Origin: Toxotes chatareus
Lineage: Eukaryota > Chordata > Actinopteri > Toxotidae
DNA: 64,000 nucleotides
Reading direction: 5' to 3'
Assembly: GCA_016801885.1 (NCBI GenBank)
Contig: CM028886.1
Coordinates: forward strand, 3,606,501-3,670,500
Both the position numbers and the translations under genes were made by a program. The notes beneath the pieces are model-generated. The model made no database searches. It was not told the DNA's origin and saw only the letters and a list, made by a program, of their open reading frames with translations. Positions 13,901-26,300 of this stretch are shown one piece after another (the stretch's first letter is position 1; each line of letters starts with the position of its first letter).

Positions 13901-16900
13901 ATTCCAGGATTTCTGGGAACACAAGTTGAAACACTTTGAATTATTTTAAAACCCCTGCTGCCACCTGGAGTACCAATAGGCAAAGTTACCCACTGCAGGT
14001 TTTAGTCCGTCTAATGCAGAGTCACAGTGTGTGTAAGTGTAAATGCCGACATAAAATAGCAGTCTGTCTGTTCCAGGGTCCCCCAGGACCACCTGGAGCA
14101 CAAGGAAACCCCGGACCACCTGGAGAGGGGTTTCCAGGACCGAAGGTGAGTCAGATCTTTGTTTGTCTGTGTCAGTCTGAAGAGAGACTGAAGTCTTAGG
14201 TCACAAGACAAGACTGTGTCCTTGCAGAGCCAAAATGAACCAACACCAGTTCCTAAAGCCACCATGCAGATGCTCGTTCAAAGCTGTGTAACATTTGATT
14301 GATATGGCATTATAGTATTAACCTGTTAGTAAAGTAAATGTGATAAAAGAAAGAAAAACAGCAACAATAAAAAGAGGGAGAAGATAAAGTGCTAACTGCA
14401 CTAGGCTAACTGAATCTGAGTTATCCTCGTCTTCATCCCTTAACACCTTTCTCGAGTGTTGTATCTTTGCATATTCTGTGCTGGAGAAAAACATGACATT
14501 TGTGCGTTTGATTTGTTTACTGCAGGTGCAAAGCAGAACAGACTGATTCATAGAAATTACAACCAGAAAATGTTTCACTGATTGCAACAAAACATCGTGT
14601 GTATACGCAGAAATTCACATTTACTGGCCTAAATATGAAATTTGAAATATGCTGGAATATATGTGTGAAACTTGTGCTGTTAAATTATGGGAATATGTCA
14701 GATTTGCTGTTTTTGTTTTAGGGTGATCGAGGATATGAGGGTCCAAGGGGCAATCGTGGACTTCCTGGTGTTGGGGTCAAAGGTGACAAGGTAAATACAC
14801 TCACCAAGCACTTTATTAGGAACACCTGTACATCTGCTTATTCATTCAGTTATCCAATCACGTTGCAGCAGTGTATAAAATCATGCAGCTGCAGGTCAGG
14901 AGCTTCAGGTGACATTCACATCAAACATCATCAGCCAAGGACAGAGATCTGAGGCTGCAGTGGGCACAGGCTCACCAAAACTGGACAGGTGAAGACTGGA
15001 AAAACGCAGGCTGGTCTGGTGAATATGGATTTCTGCTGAGGCTGCAGATGGTAGGGTCAGACTTTGGCATCAACGGCATGAATCCATGGACCCAACCTGC
15101 CTTGTGTCAACAGTCTGGTGGTGGTGTGATGTTTTGGGGAATGTTTTCTTGGCACTTTGGGCCTTAATACCAGTCAATCATGGTTTGAGTGCCACTGTCT
15201 GAGTATTGTTTCAGACCATGTTCAAGAACTACCAAGTACTAATGTTCCTGATAAAGTGCTTGGTGTGTGTGGTTTTCTGATGCCACAGCATTTTTTACCT
15301 TTTCATTCTCTAAGTGATTATCAGGGCATTGGTCACTGTATTGTTTGTAAAGCTTTATTAAATGAAGATATGGTAAAATCATTTCTCAGGGCAATCTTGG
15401 ACCACCTGGGATTCCAGGTCCCATCGGTGCTCCTGGGGTAGGACTTCAAGGAGAAAAGGTAAAAACCGGATGAACAAATGTCAGACGGTTACTTTCACTT
15501 TCTGCCATCCTGATCAGATCAGAAAAACCAGTGTTTTCCACCTGCTTTCACCTTCATCTTCTTTCTCTCAGGGTGATCAGGGTCCAGTTGGACCGGCAGG
15601 ACCCAGAGGACCCCCAGGTATTGGAATAACGGGACCTAAGGTAAGGCAGGAGGGGGACGTCCATTAACTGACGATGCCATTGTCTCAGAAACAGAAACAA
15701 AGCTAATTGTGATCGTGATTGATGTTCAGCTGATTTGTGGTCTGATTGTTCTGCATAATTTATGGCATAAATACGTGGGTGAAACGCAGCTGGCTTGTCA
15801 GTCAAACGCCTGCGAGGAGTGATTTATAAAACATGGTGCATGATTTATAATCTGTGACATTCATTTCACATTCAGTTCTGGTTTTAATGTTTTTTTTTTG
15901 TGTCCTGTGCCTGAAATTTCACCCCAAAAGAAAATTAAACAGGGGGAAAAAAAGAGAAATTAAAAATGTACTTTACTACCAGGGATAATCAGAACATAAT
16001 TAAACGTGAAAAACAAAACTGATTTTTTTTCTATTGGTACTTGAGTTTTTCCGTGCAAGCTTACAGTTCTGATTATAGTCGAAACACATACTGAATATTC
16101 CACTGTCTTCAGGGGAATCAGGGCCTCACAGGTGAGCCTGGACTGCCAGGTGAGAGAGGAGTGGGAGAACCAGGACCCAAAGTAAGTTCCCTGAACACCA
16201 CTGGAATCTTCCACCACTTATCACTACATGTTTCTAGCATAGCTTAGCATTCCATGAAGCTGAGTAGTAAAAGAGGATCAGGAAAAATCTAAATGTAAAG
16301 CATGCCTCTTTAGAAATAGTCAAGAACCAGTAATTGGCTACAGTGGCCGATGCTCTTGTTCAGACTAATAATTACAACAGTCAAGTGTGAATCTAGAGTG
16401 ACTCTGAAGTTACTTTCATTAGGTGGTTTATTTCACTGTCCATCAGTTTGCACTCCACTGGTGCTCTTACGTTATTTTCGTCTCTCAGGGTGACCCAGGG
16501 GCCGAGGGGTTACCAGGTATACCAGGTCAACCAGGGGAGGATGGAGCCCCAGGACAAAAGGTAGCATCACGATATGAAATATGTTCTCTCTCTTTTTGTT
16601 TTTTAAATTTTTAAGTTTTTTAAACTTTTCTTACCAGTCTTCTGCTCCACTGACTTCTTTTCAAATGACGGCAGGGTGACATTGGGTTACAAGGTCCTCG
16701 GGGACCTGACGGGCCTCCTGGTAAAGGCGTCCCTGGAGAGAAGGTAACAGGTGTTTTTCACAGTTGATTGTGTACCAATCATATATAAATTTCCAGATAC
16801 AATGATCTTTTTTTTTTTCAGGGAGACAGAGGTGACAGGGGGACCAGAGGTCTTCTAGGTCCAGTTGGTCCTGTGGGGCCAATGGGGCCAAAGGTATGTG

Positions 16901-19900
16901 TATCCATGGCAGAAGTCCTTTATTTGAAAATGCTATCGTTTTACACAGTAGTGTTAATAACTTTAAACTTCCAATGACGTTGCTGCATCTGCAGAACTTG
17001 AAGTGGTGAGAAAAATGTTGTTACATCTGAAAGAAACGATAAACTGAGAAAATAAGACTCGGGTTATAAAACACAGGATTGTGCCCTTAGTTACCACCTG
17101 ATCTTCCATTTTTCAAAACCATCTAACCTGCAAACCAGCAAGAGGGTGGACAGAATCTGATTTGATAAAAATATAATAGGGTTGCAAGCAACTATGGATC
17201 AGTGTCAGTATTGATTAATGTAATGATTATTTCCTCTGTTAATCAACTGATTTGTAGAATGTCTGCCAATTGTAAATACTGCTCAACACACGTTTTAACA
17301 TTTCTGTCCAAAACCAAAATCCCCAGTCAACATTTACTACAGTCCATAACTCAGTTATTTTCATATTTCAAGTTTGTAATTTTAAAGAGTAAATTAGTTT
17401 TACGGTCCCCGCCTTGTTGCCTTGTCAAGTAGAAGTCTGATAAATGTTTTCTTTTCCAGGGGGAACCAGGAATTTTGGGGCCACCAGGTGCAACTGGACC
17501 ACCAGGGAGGGGTATAGCTGGTGCCAAGGTAAGCCCATGTGCTGATAAACAAAGCCTTAACCTCCACACAGCAGCAAGGTCGGCTGACTGATCTACTTCT
17601 GGGTTTTGTCAGGGAGAACAGGGTCCACAAGGTGGACCTGGACCTATGGGAGAGCCAGGGACGGGTTTAACTGGACCTAAGGTGAGTTCAGCTTAGGTTT
17701 ACTCTTCACTGATCCTCTCAAGTGAAATAAGGAAGTAAGTGGTGTGTTCTGGTTTTGTAGGGTGACAGAGGGCCACCAGGACCTGCTGGTCCACCTGGAC
17801 TGAAAGGTGAAGGCTTCTCTGGCCCTCCAGTGAGTATCACAACTTTTTTCATCACTATAAACTCTGTTATCACTTCCCTGCACTGTGTGACCTTCTTTAA
17901 AAACTGCGTCTTAGGGACTTCCAGGGCCTCCTGGGTTAACAGGAGAGACTGGACCAGAAGGTGTTGGCTTACCTGGACCAAAGGTAAAAGTTTACACTGG
18001 GATAAACAGGAAATAAAATACAGTGTCATCAGCCAAAGGTCAACGTTGTTCATTTCTGTTGCACACCTGATTTACAGTATTTTGTGTGGTTTTGCTTGTT
18101 GTTTATTTGTATAGTTGTTTGTTTTCTTCCTTGTTGTGTTTACAGGTGAGACTTTCTGTTTTCTGAGGTCATGTTATCATTATCCATGTGTTGACAATTA
18201 TCTATAAATGTTTTATTGCTCGTGAACTCTCTTCTGTTCAGGGAGACAGGGGCTTGCCTGGACCTCCTGGGCCTGCAGGACCACCGGGAATCGGTCTGAT
18301 TGGTCCTAAGGTAATCTGTCACACTGCACACGAAAAAGCTTCAAGAAACCAGTTCATGTTGGTTTCTTCAGAGATACAGTTCTCTTTGCCTGCAGGGTTC
18401 AGCTGGTCAGATGGGACCACCCGGTCCACAGGGGTTACCTGGAGAGGGCATTCAAGGACAAAAGGTAGTCTCATGAGTCTGCCAGTGACTAAGACTCCTC
18501 AGGCATGTTTTTGTCGAGTCGGAGTAAAATGGTTGTTGTTTTATCCTGTGAAAGTTTTAGCCATTTTAGTTTCATCTTGTTTTTATATGTTACTCTTGAC
18601 GTGGACTGTGCTCGATGTTTCCAGGGGGAGCCTGGATTTCAGGGGATCCCCGGCCCCAGAGGTCCTCCTGGACAAGGTCTGCAAGGGGACAAGGTAATGC
18701 CAGCAACGTATACAGAATGATTAATAATTAATAAATAATTATTCTTAACTCAAAGTGACACTGACTTCAAAGAAAAGCGAAATGGTACCTTTTTAACATA
18801 GGCTGATGAGACTGCTGTTTCTTTCCTGTAGGGGGACCGAGGGTTCAGGGGTGAGAAGGGCAAAAAGGGAGACATAGGAGAACCTGGAGATCCAGGAGCC
18901 ACCGGACCTTTGGTACAGGATTTTATTAGGCTAACTGAATCTAATCAAAAATTATTTTAAATAAATAAATTATTCCTGTAAATGGAAGTTGACTGGTTTT
19001 ACTCCCTGGACTCCAGGAGTTACAAACATGTATCTCAGCAGGGGTACGAGAAGAAACCACTTCCTGTGTGATTTATTTGTTCTCGAGTAAATATGACAAT
19101 ACATCAGTAGCTAATGACGGGTTCTTTCACATCACAGGGTAGAGTGGGGCAGAAGGGAGAGCCTGGACTCACAGTAAGTACAGGGCGTAGTGCTGAAGCA
19201 GTTAGTTGGTTAATTGATAGACAGAAAATGCTTCTCAAAAATTAGAATTTGGTCATTGAATCTCTTTGAATTTGGATTCTTGTTTGGACACAACAGATAT
19301 AAAGCTTTCAGCTTGGACTCTGGGAACTTTTTGACATTATATGGAGTGAAAATAATAATAATATAACAATATTAAATAATGGATACATTTATCAATATGA
19401 AAAATATTAATACATCGTAACCTTAATATAAAAAGTAATAAATTGGTGATGAACCAGCTCTAAAAATATTTCATTTTCTGTCTTTCACAGAGGGATGAAA
19501 TCATCAAAATAGTGAGATCCATATGCAGTAAGTGCTCAGTCACTGACGCTGCCATTTACCATTAAACATTTTCTTGGACTCTTACATTTCAGTCTTTGCT
19601 GATTGTTCTTCTCTTACATGACCAATGATTATAAACTCAATCTATCTGGATCTGTTTCTGCTCTCTGTCAACAGGTTGTGGAGTGGTCTGCCGCCAAAAC
19701 CCCTTGGAGCTTGTTTTTGTGATTGACAGCTCAGAGAGCGTCGGCCCCGAGAACTTCAACGTGATCAAGGACTTTGTGAACGCCCTGATCGACCGGGCTT
19801 CAGTCAACCGAGACACCACGCGGGTCGGCATGGTCCTCTACAGCCACAGCAACGTGGTGGTGCTCAACCTCAGACAGGAAACCACCCGTGATGAGATCAA

Positions 19901-22115
19901 GTCTGCTGTGCGCTCCATGACCTACCTGGGTGAGGGTACGTTCACCGGCAGTGCCATCCAACAGGCCAACCAGGTGTTCAAGGCAGCGCGGCCAGGTGTG
20001 AGGAAGGTGGCCATCATCATCACAGACGGGCAGGCCGATAAGAGGGACTCGGTCAGTCTGGAGAGCGCAGTGATGGAAGCTCAAGGAAGCAACATCGAGA
20101 TGTTTGTGATCGGCGTGGCGAACGAGAGTGATCCTCTGTATGAAGACTTCAAGAAGGAGCTCAACCTCATGGCCTCTGACCCCGACAGCGAACACGTGTA
20201 CCTGATCGATGAATTCAAAACACTTCCAGGTGACAATGTGCATGATCATATGATATACATATCGAAGGGTCAGTTCACCTAAAGAAGTGTCAAGTTTTCA
20301 GTGTAGAGTAGAAAGTGTAAAGTAACTGACTCAGTCACATTATAAAAAACTGACCGAACCACTAACTGATTCCACAGAATCACAGTTAGTGTGAAAGAGA
20401 AGAATACATTTCCACTAGTGGGGAAATTGGGACAGAAAATAAGGATACGAAACTTGAACCGAAACCCCCAAACTTCCTTCACCGCACTAAGAGAGAAATC
20501 AGTAGTAACCGATGAATAAACTGCCACAGAAAACTATTTTCATTGTCCTCTCTCCTCACCACCACTACGAAGACAAGACTCAGGTTCAAGAAGAATCTGG
20601 TTCTACATTTGTACATGAAGAAAAAAAAGGAAAAAAATTAAATAAAAAATTGAAATACCTTCTTATGTTGGCACTTGGTGGCAGCAAAGAGCAAAGGTGC
20701 CCAGGTGCTGGATAATACACTGCACCTCTTTGTCCACTACACAACACACAGCTTAGATGTTGGTTTGACACAGTTTATACAAATACTACCATGAAAGACA
20801 CCCAAACCTCCCATATCTTATCTGTAGTTATACTTGGAAGCTACTAACATGAAAGTAAAGCTGTATAAACTCAAACCAAACTGCCCCTGGACAAACAGGT
20901 TGCACGGTACACACCTGGATGTAACTGTATATTTACTGTTTTGGTTTTCTGGCCCCTCAGCTCTTGAAAGAAAACTGCTGAGTCGAATCTGTGAAGACGG
21001 AGAAAGACACATGTTCAGCTCCATCCCGAGCTCCAGACTCCCACCAGGAATCCCCGAGGTGTCCGGTAACGTTCGGGAACCCCCGTACAGGACGGACACA
21101 GACACACCCACCTTCACAGGAGACTTCAGGAGAGTTCAGATGGTGGTGAGCGGAACAAATGAGAACTCCTTCTACTTGTTATTGTCAACTGTTAACAAGG
21201 CTGTGTTAACGGTTTTAAGTATCACCAGAGGTCGTGGAAGCGATTACACGTGTCTAGCAAGATTCACTTTCGTGCTTCTGGGGCTTTGAAGCACATCCCC
21301 TGGTCTTCAGTCAGTGTTATCAGTAGATTAAAACCCTCTCTCTTCTGTAACAGCCCGGCCCTCCAGCCTCTAAACCCAACAGAGAGCCCATCACTCCACA
21401 GAGATCCAAGCCAGACGACAGAACCTCCACAGAAACTCAGAGATTTCCATTCTTCGACTGGGAGCCCTTCAGACCAGTGACAGAGTTCCTCCCACAGTTT
21501 GAGGTGAAGAACCCCTCACACCATGTCGTGATGACCGGAGCTATCGGGCCGGCTGGTCCCACTCTGAAGGCCCCGTCTGTGGAGAAGACGCCGCCGCCAT
21601 CTCGGCCGACTCCCCCGCTGCTGCCCTCAGACACCTACGTATCAGGTAAATGCTGAGAGAAGAGTCTGTATGATGGAGAAGTTATTATAGTTATAATATA
21701 CTTAGAAATGTAGGTTTAATATTTGAAGACCTCAGACAATGAGCACTTCAACAGCATAGCAACATGAGTTGATATCCTGTAATTAGTTTTAAAGACATTT
21801 TGACAATTTGAAAATCAAACTCTACAACAAAGTAGTAAACCTCAACTACTGTCGTGTTGAAGTATTTGAATGAATTTTCCTACTCACGCAGTTTCTGTTG
21901 CAGGGATTAAACGAGCCACTCTTTGTTTTGTGTTGTCTGCAGCGGAGCGGTGCAGCCAGACCCTGGACCCGGGACCGTGTCGTGACTACGTGGTGAAGTG
22001 GTACTACGATGCCACAGCTAATTCCTGTGCTCAGTTCTGGTTCGGCGGCTGTCAAGGAAACAGCAACCAGTTTGAGAATGAGAAGAGCTGCAGAGAAACC
22101 TGCGTGAAGGTGTAA
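7942..22115 (+). CDS. col28a1: Collagen alpha-1(XXVIII) chain, complete
   Basis: This is a secreted matrix collagen of the VWA-containing class. 34 coding exons join in phase to about 1,198 residues, close to the human length of about 1,125. They are 7942-8083, 8769-9334, 10433-10453, 10544-10603, then 29 helix and junction exons ending 19491-19527, then 19675-20229, 20961-21145, 21354-21645 and 21943-22115 (wait for the sub-features for domain detail). Order: signal peptide with core LCLLLLALTHEATG; VWA1; Cys-containing junction (CPQAQVCLCERG); about 540 residues of Gly-X-Y; VWA2; Pro/Thr-rich linker; C-terminal Kunitz domain; stop at 22113. VWA-helix-VWA-Kunitz is diagnostic of type XXVIII. 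The ATG at 7942 follows a good acceptor; a second ATG two codons on is also possible. Adjacency to mios supports orthology. Teleosts carry several col28 paralogues, so the a/b suffix is left open. Confidence 0.95.
8769..9334 (+). other. col28a1: col28a1 exon: first von Willebrand factor A domain
   Basis: A single 566-bp exon encodes the whole VWA1 fold. The metal-ion-dependent adhesion site is intact: DSSES (FILDSSESAK), the threonine in HGTYT, and TDG in VLMTDGVD. It should therefore bind a divalent cation and a protein ligand. The exon starts in phase 1 and ends in phase 0. Confidence 0.9.
11329..12201. other. col28a1 intron without recognised content
   Basis: An 870-bp intron between two phase-0 collagen exons. 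It was searched for a missed Gly-X-Y exon and none was found. Short open frames have no family resemblance. Confidence 0.5.
12340..12510 (+). repeat. Fragment of a dispersed percomorph repeat
   Basis: This stretch in a col28a1 intron contains gatgagaagatcaatacc, cactctcatatctgtgcgt and ggattagcttagcctaa, followed by aaaactcactaattaa. These words occur in this order in a very common interspersed element of spiny-rayed fishes, related to the block at 2040-2450. It is truncated and non-coding. Confidence 0.55.
14795..15272 (+). mobile_element. Decayed Tc1-like DNA transposon remnant
   Basis: This sits in the col28a1 intron 14791-15389. The left end, cactcaccaagcactttatt (about 14796), is matched by the reversed right end around 15243-15272 (tgttcctgataaagtgcttg). 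Inside, the words ctcaccaaaactggacaggt, gactggaaaaacg, tggtagggtcagac and tgccttgtgtcaac match the part of fish Tc1-like transposases around the second catalytic Asp. The coding part is internally deleted and full of stops, so the copy is inactive. It is about 480 bp against roughly 1.2-1.6 kb for a full element. Confidence 0.8.
17175..17300. repeat. Dispersed AATCGATTAGT-type repeat fragment in col28a1 intron
   Basis: It reads agggttgcaagcaactatgg, tgattaatgtaatgattatt and tgttaatcaactgatttgta. This is the 5' end of the same dispersed family, truncated. Confidence 0.5.
19200..19345. repeat. Dispersed AATCGATTAGT-type repeat fragment in col28a1 intron
   Basis: It contains ggttaattgatagacagaaa, ttggattcttgtttggacac and agcttggactctgggaactt, which match the middle of the 28240 copy. 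Confidence 0.5.
19675..20229 (+). other. col28a1: col28a1 exon: second von Willebrand factor A domain
   Basis: A single exon encodes VWA2. The MIDAS is complete: VIDSSESVG, the threonine in GEGTFTGS, and IITDGQAD. A Cys pair just before the fold (SICSCGVVC) lies at the end of the helix and may cross-link chains, which is inferred. The donor at 20229 (cttccag|gtgac) joins in phase with 20961. Confidence 0.9.
20961..21645 (+). other. col28a1: col28a1 linker exons between VWA2 and Kunitz
   Basis: The two exons 20961-21145 and 21354-21645 encode a linker of about 160 residues, rich in Pro, Ser, Thr and Arg. It contains no recognised domain. The intron between them (21146-21353) is short, and both junctions keep phase. 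The segment is the least conserved part of the family as I recall it. Confidence 0.75.
21943..22115 (+). other. col28a1: col28a1 exon: Kunitz/BPTI domain and stop
   Basis: The last coding exon encodes one Kunitz domain with all six cysteines in register (CSQTL..GPC..C..FGGC..C..C). The P1 position after the second Cys is Arg (GPCRDY), the residue expected of an inhibitor of trypsin-like proteases, so inhibitory activity is possible but unproven. The stop codon is at 22113-22115. Confidence 0.9.
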
Positions 22116-22640
22116 CACGCACAGGCCTGTGGTCACGATGATGCACGAAACTGCTCTGACTTCACATGTGACTTTGCCATAAAGTTCACTTGGACTTCAG
22201 TGCCTTAGTATTTTTCTTAGCTCCTTTGACGAGGATAGGGACATTAATGGCATAAAAAAAAAGAAAAAAGAAATGGTATAAAAGAATCATTTAAACAAAA
22301 TTAGCCTAAGAAGGACTTTTAGGTTTTAAATTGTTCAGTATTATTAAATGTGCTTTTTTCTTTCTGTTGGTCGGAGGGATTTCTGTGTTAGCTGTGTGAA
22401 CAAAGCTAAAACAGAAACATCATGTCTGTGATGTTACTTACACTCTGTTGAGCAGTTCTGTAAAATAAAACAAACTTTTTAACCACTAACATTCCTGTTC
22501 AGAAACATAACCCTTTTGTATAATTCAATTATGTATTTTTTATGTCTTAAGTTTTTTTTTTATGTTTATGTTTTTTAATACTGTGTAATGTCATTAAAGA
22601 AAAAAAACAAAGCAAATAAACTTTTTAAGCTCATTCACTG
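22116..22640 (+). other. col28a1 3' UTR with polyadenylation signals
   Basis: AT-rich sequence after the stop. AATAAA occurs at about 22464 and 22615, with ATTAAA at about 22593. Either end is possible. The rest of the gap to the convergent PNGase-like gene (to 23336) shows nothing recognisable. Confidence 0.5.
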
Positions 22641-23336
22641 AAGGTGAAATGCCGCTGAATTTTTCACAAGGGAGAAATAGTGTTGCTTGTTTTTAGCCGT
22701 GTACCTGAAAACAAAACATGTAATAGAATTTTTAAACTCATAATTTAAGAGCTTCAGCGGTGGAAATATTGTATTGCAGTTATGTTCACAGCAATTTGAA
22801 GCACCTGATTATTTCCCCCAGCTCTGCAGTGTCAAATTAAAGAAAATTACAAACGCCTGAAAGAGGCAGAGCAGAAAGTTCTATACCATGAGAAGTGCGA
22901 CAGGGCGATGACTCACTGAGAAACACTTCCTTCACCCCAAAGTTTCAAGCTGGACATGATTACATGTAATTAGCGAGGAGAGGCTGCTCTCAGAACAATG
23001 CATCTCCAGCCGGAGGCATAAAAAGCATATGGAGTGCCTATTTAGCTCCGAGGCTTCTTCTTCTTCTTGACTTCGTGGGAACATCTTCTTGAGAAAAATG
23101 CAAATGGCCGGTCGCGCTGGGCGAGTGTGGCAGGTGATGTTTTGCATCAGCGCTGCCGTCAGTGCCACACGGTGACCTCCCGTCTAAGCAAGCTGATGAA
23201 AGAGGCGCAGGAGTAATGGAAACGCTCACTAAAAGCAGTAAGAAAATAGAAATTTAATCTCTGATTGTACTTTCAGCAGGCTATCACATTCATTCATTCA
23301 GATCAATGTTCAAAAAGTTGAGTTTTACAGGGCGGA

Positions 23337-26300
23337 TTATTTGTAGAAGACAAGAAAAGAAGACATGATGATGTATCCGGGCTTCTGGGATGGATTAGGA
23401 TCGCGCCCCTCGAACAAGCCGTAGTAGATGACAGTGTTGGACTCAGATCCACTAATGTCCAGCTGAAAGAGGACAGAAACAGACAGAGGAGACTTTAATA
23501 CTGTATTAATGAAACTCGCCCAAAATCTAAGCATAGCAGCTTCTCTTAAAGTGGCAATTTAACACTAAAAACCGTGGATATGACATTAAGTTACAGTTAA
23601 ATCTATAAGTAAATTTGAATTCAGGAGAAGAAATGTGCTGCCCATGACCACAGAGAACATGAGAGAGCAGCAGCCAGGAAAAAGTCAGGAGTTTACGTGA
23701 TTATATCAAGAGTCTTTATGGTCAATAACTCACTTCAGAATAATTAAGCGCTCCTTAATTCTAATGGGCTTACTTCACTCAGAGGCTTTACTTCAGTATG
23801 ACCTTTATTTCGTTCCTGTAAATCTACTGGAGGAACAGAGACTTACGGGGCTTTAAACTTGTCCTCAGTTACCCTGAATCTGTGCGTGTGGAGAATAAAA
23901 ACGAGCTCACACCCACAGATTTGCGTGTTTCTTTCCCAAATGTGGATGAATTAAAAAATCTCAAAAAAAACAAAAAAACTGTATCTCGAAATGCATCTAG
24001 TGGTTCAATCAGTTAAAAAGGACTGACACTGCTGAAGCGATGAAGGTGAAATGATTATGTTTGAGGTGGAGGGACGGACCTGTTTGGTGATGTCTATCCT
24101 CCAGGGGTCGACCTGCAGTCCGTCGCACCAGCCTCCTCGGCCGTACAGCCACGTGCCGTGTTCGTTTGGTACCGCTCCCTCTTTCACTCGCATGGCACAG
24201 CCCAGAGCTGTTCCTGATGAAATGACCCTTTAGTCAGTGACTCAGTGTCCAGTCCTCAGGCTGATTAATCCATTAGTTAATCAACAGAAAGAGCTGATAA
24301 AACCAAACTCAACCATTTAAGTCAGTTATCAAACAAAAATGACAAACATCTGCTCAGATCCTCAAATGTGAGGATTTATATGTTTGTTTGTCTGTTATTA
24401 TATGTTATTATATGTTTTATATGATTGGCAGATTCATTTGCTTGTAAATCAACATGATATTTTCTCGAGGTCCATTTAATTTCAATTTCCAGTGACCTAC
24501 AAACCTACAGAAGCCTACAGAGAATTATCACCTGATAACTCTCAGCTCTCCCTGTCCGGCCCCACAGCTTTGGTTCACTCTCACTGCTCTCGTAGATTTG
24601 TTTCCAGCTGCAGCTGGCAGCTGTTTTCAGCAGAGGCCCACTGATCACTACCTGCTCAGCGCCGAGCAGCAAACAGACGAACAGAGTTAGAGAACAGCTG
24701 GTGAACACAGTGGGGTTTTCATGAGCTAAAGAGCCAATCATTTCCCTGAGAGCTGAAACTCTTGGGCTAACATCAACTTAAGAGGTGATGATATGTCAGT
24801 GCTGTGTTCACAACTGGTTTCTGCTGGTTTAAGGATTTCTTGTTGATACTGATTCAACTGTTATCTCCTACGCCTCCGTGTTGACCACGGAAAACTCTGA
24901 GCAGCGACTGAAAATGCACCTTTCCTCACCTGCAGAGTCAAAGACGCGGGTGTTGTTGAACGCAGCGTTGATCAAGAAGTGGTGGGAGGTGACGCAGAAT
25001 TCTCCGCAGCCGTTCTCGTCGCTGCCGTGACCCGTGATGACGGCGAACAGCTCCACCTGAAAACAGAACAGACGCACAGCTGCTGAGACGCTGCACAGAC
25101 AGGACGGCCGGCACGCGTTCAGCCATCACCGTGGGACACGGCACCTTTTTGGTTGAAGCTGGGACGGGGAACTTGATTGGCTGGTATCTCTTGTTGTAGT
25201 CTTTGTCGAAGGTGCCCCCGCTGTACAGTGACATCACTCTGAAGGGGTGGAGCTCCTCCACTCGATTACCTGTCACACAGAGACATGATTTCTATACAAT
25301 CTCTGGAAAAATGCACAGATAAGAAAAACATAAGCAAAAACGTTTCTAATATGTTCATTTTATGTCAGATTTTTGTATGCATTGCATTTTTTGGAGTAGA
25401 TTTGTAAGTAAATATTCAAGTTTTGTTAAAGTTCTTGGTGTTTTTTATTTGTACTGCAGTGTTATTTGGCAATAAAATTTCATTATAAAATCAGCCAAAT
25501 CATCACTTAAAATCTAAAACACATGACGACGTGTCTCAAGAAAAATAAAACAAACAAACTCATATCCAGACTCTAATCACATCCAGCAGGCTCCTGATTA
25601 TTCCCTAATCATCCTCCTCATGATCATACACACTGGATTTTTTTTTTTTTTTTTTTTAAGAGAGGAGGCTAAATCAAAGTATTTCCTGGAGCTCAAATCT
25701 TTGTTTTTGCTCTGAGTGTCTTCCTTGTTCCAGTAACTATTTACGGACAGACTGTTCCTTCCTGCTGGGAGATTCCTGCTCTCTGCTTTTGAAAAAAAAA
25801 TCCTCCAGTGAGAGAAAATGGGCAGAAAATGTTCTGGGATGTGGTCATTTCAGTCACAGCTCTCCGTTCTCACAGAGGGAGAGTTTAGATCTGAGCATCA
25901 AACTTTCTCTGAGCTGTGAAGTTGGCATCAAAAAAAAAAAAAAAAAGTCAGTACAAAGGGTGAAGAATAGGTTGTTTTGTTCAGTATAAGGGTTTTAACT
26001 CTGTTAAACACTGCGGTGCTGTGGCTGGTGAGGTGATATTATACTGTTTTGTCTCACGATACAGATCATCTCATCGCTCCACTACAACCTGCTCAGCACA
26101 TCCACAGACATCATGACAGGTTTCTCGGTTATTACCTGTCTGATTGCTGACGCTGAATCTCAGATTGAGGGACACGATCCACGGCTTCGCCCAAGGCACC
26201 GTCTTCATGGTGAAGGTGCATTTGTTGCTGTCCAGCAGAGGCATGAGGGGCGACACATCTGTAAACCAGCGGCCGATGCCTCTGCCAAAATAACAAACAC

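Larger units (their letters stand above)
10544..19173 (+). other. col28a1: col28a1 triple-helical region, 27 exons
   Basis: The exons are 10544-10603, 10751-10804, 10896-10940, 11018-11044, 11160-11204, 11284-11328, 12202-12255, 13388-13456, 13579-13647, 14077-14145, 14722-14790, 15390-15458, 15572-15640, 16113-16181, 16489-16560, 16675-16743, 16822-16893, 17460-17528, 17613-17681, 17761-17829, 17915-17983, 18242-18310, 18396-18464, 18625-18693, 18832-18912, 19138-19173, with the short 10433-10453 exon before them. All are phase 0 and start with a glycine codon, apart from the first, which starts with the Cys junction. Fifteen exons are exactly 69 bp, and each encodes five triplets, one two-residue Gly-X unit, then two triplets. 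The two 72-bp exons are perfect repeats. Total is about 540 residues. Confidence 0.9.

Noticed and set aside
19800..20249. 149-codon antisense open frame
   Set aside because: It is the shadow of the VWA2 exon; no motif was seen on the minus strand.
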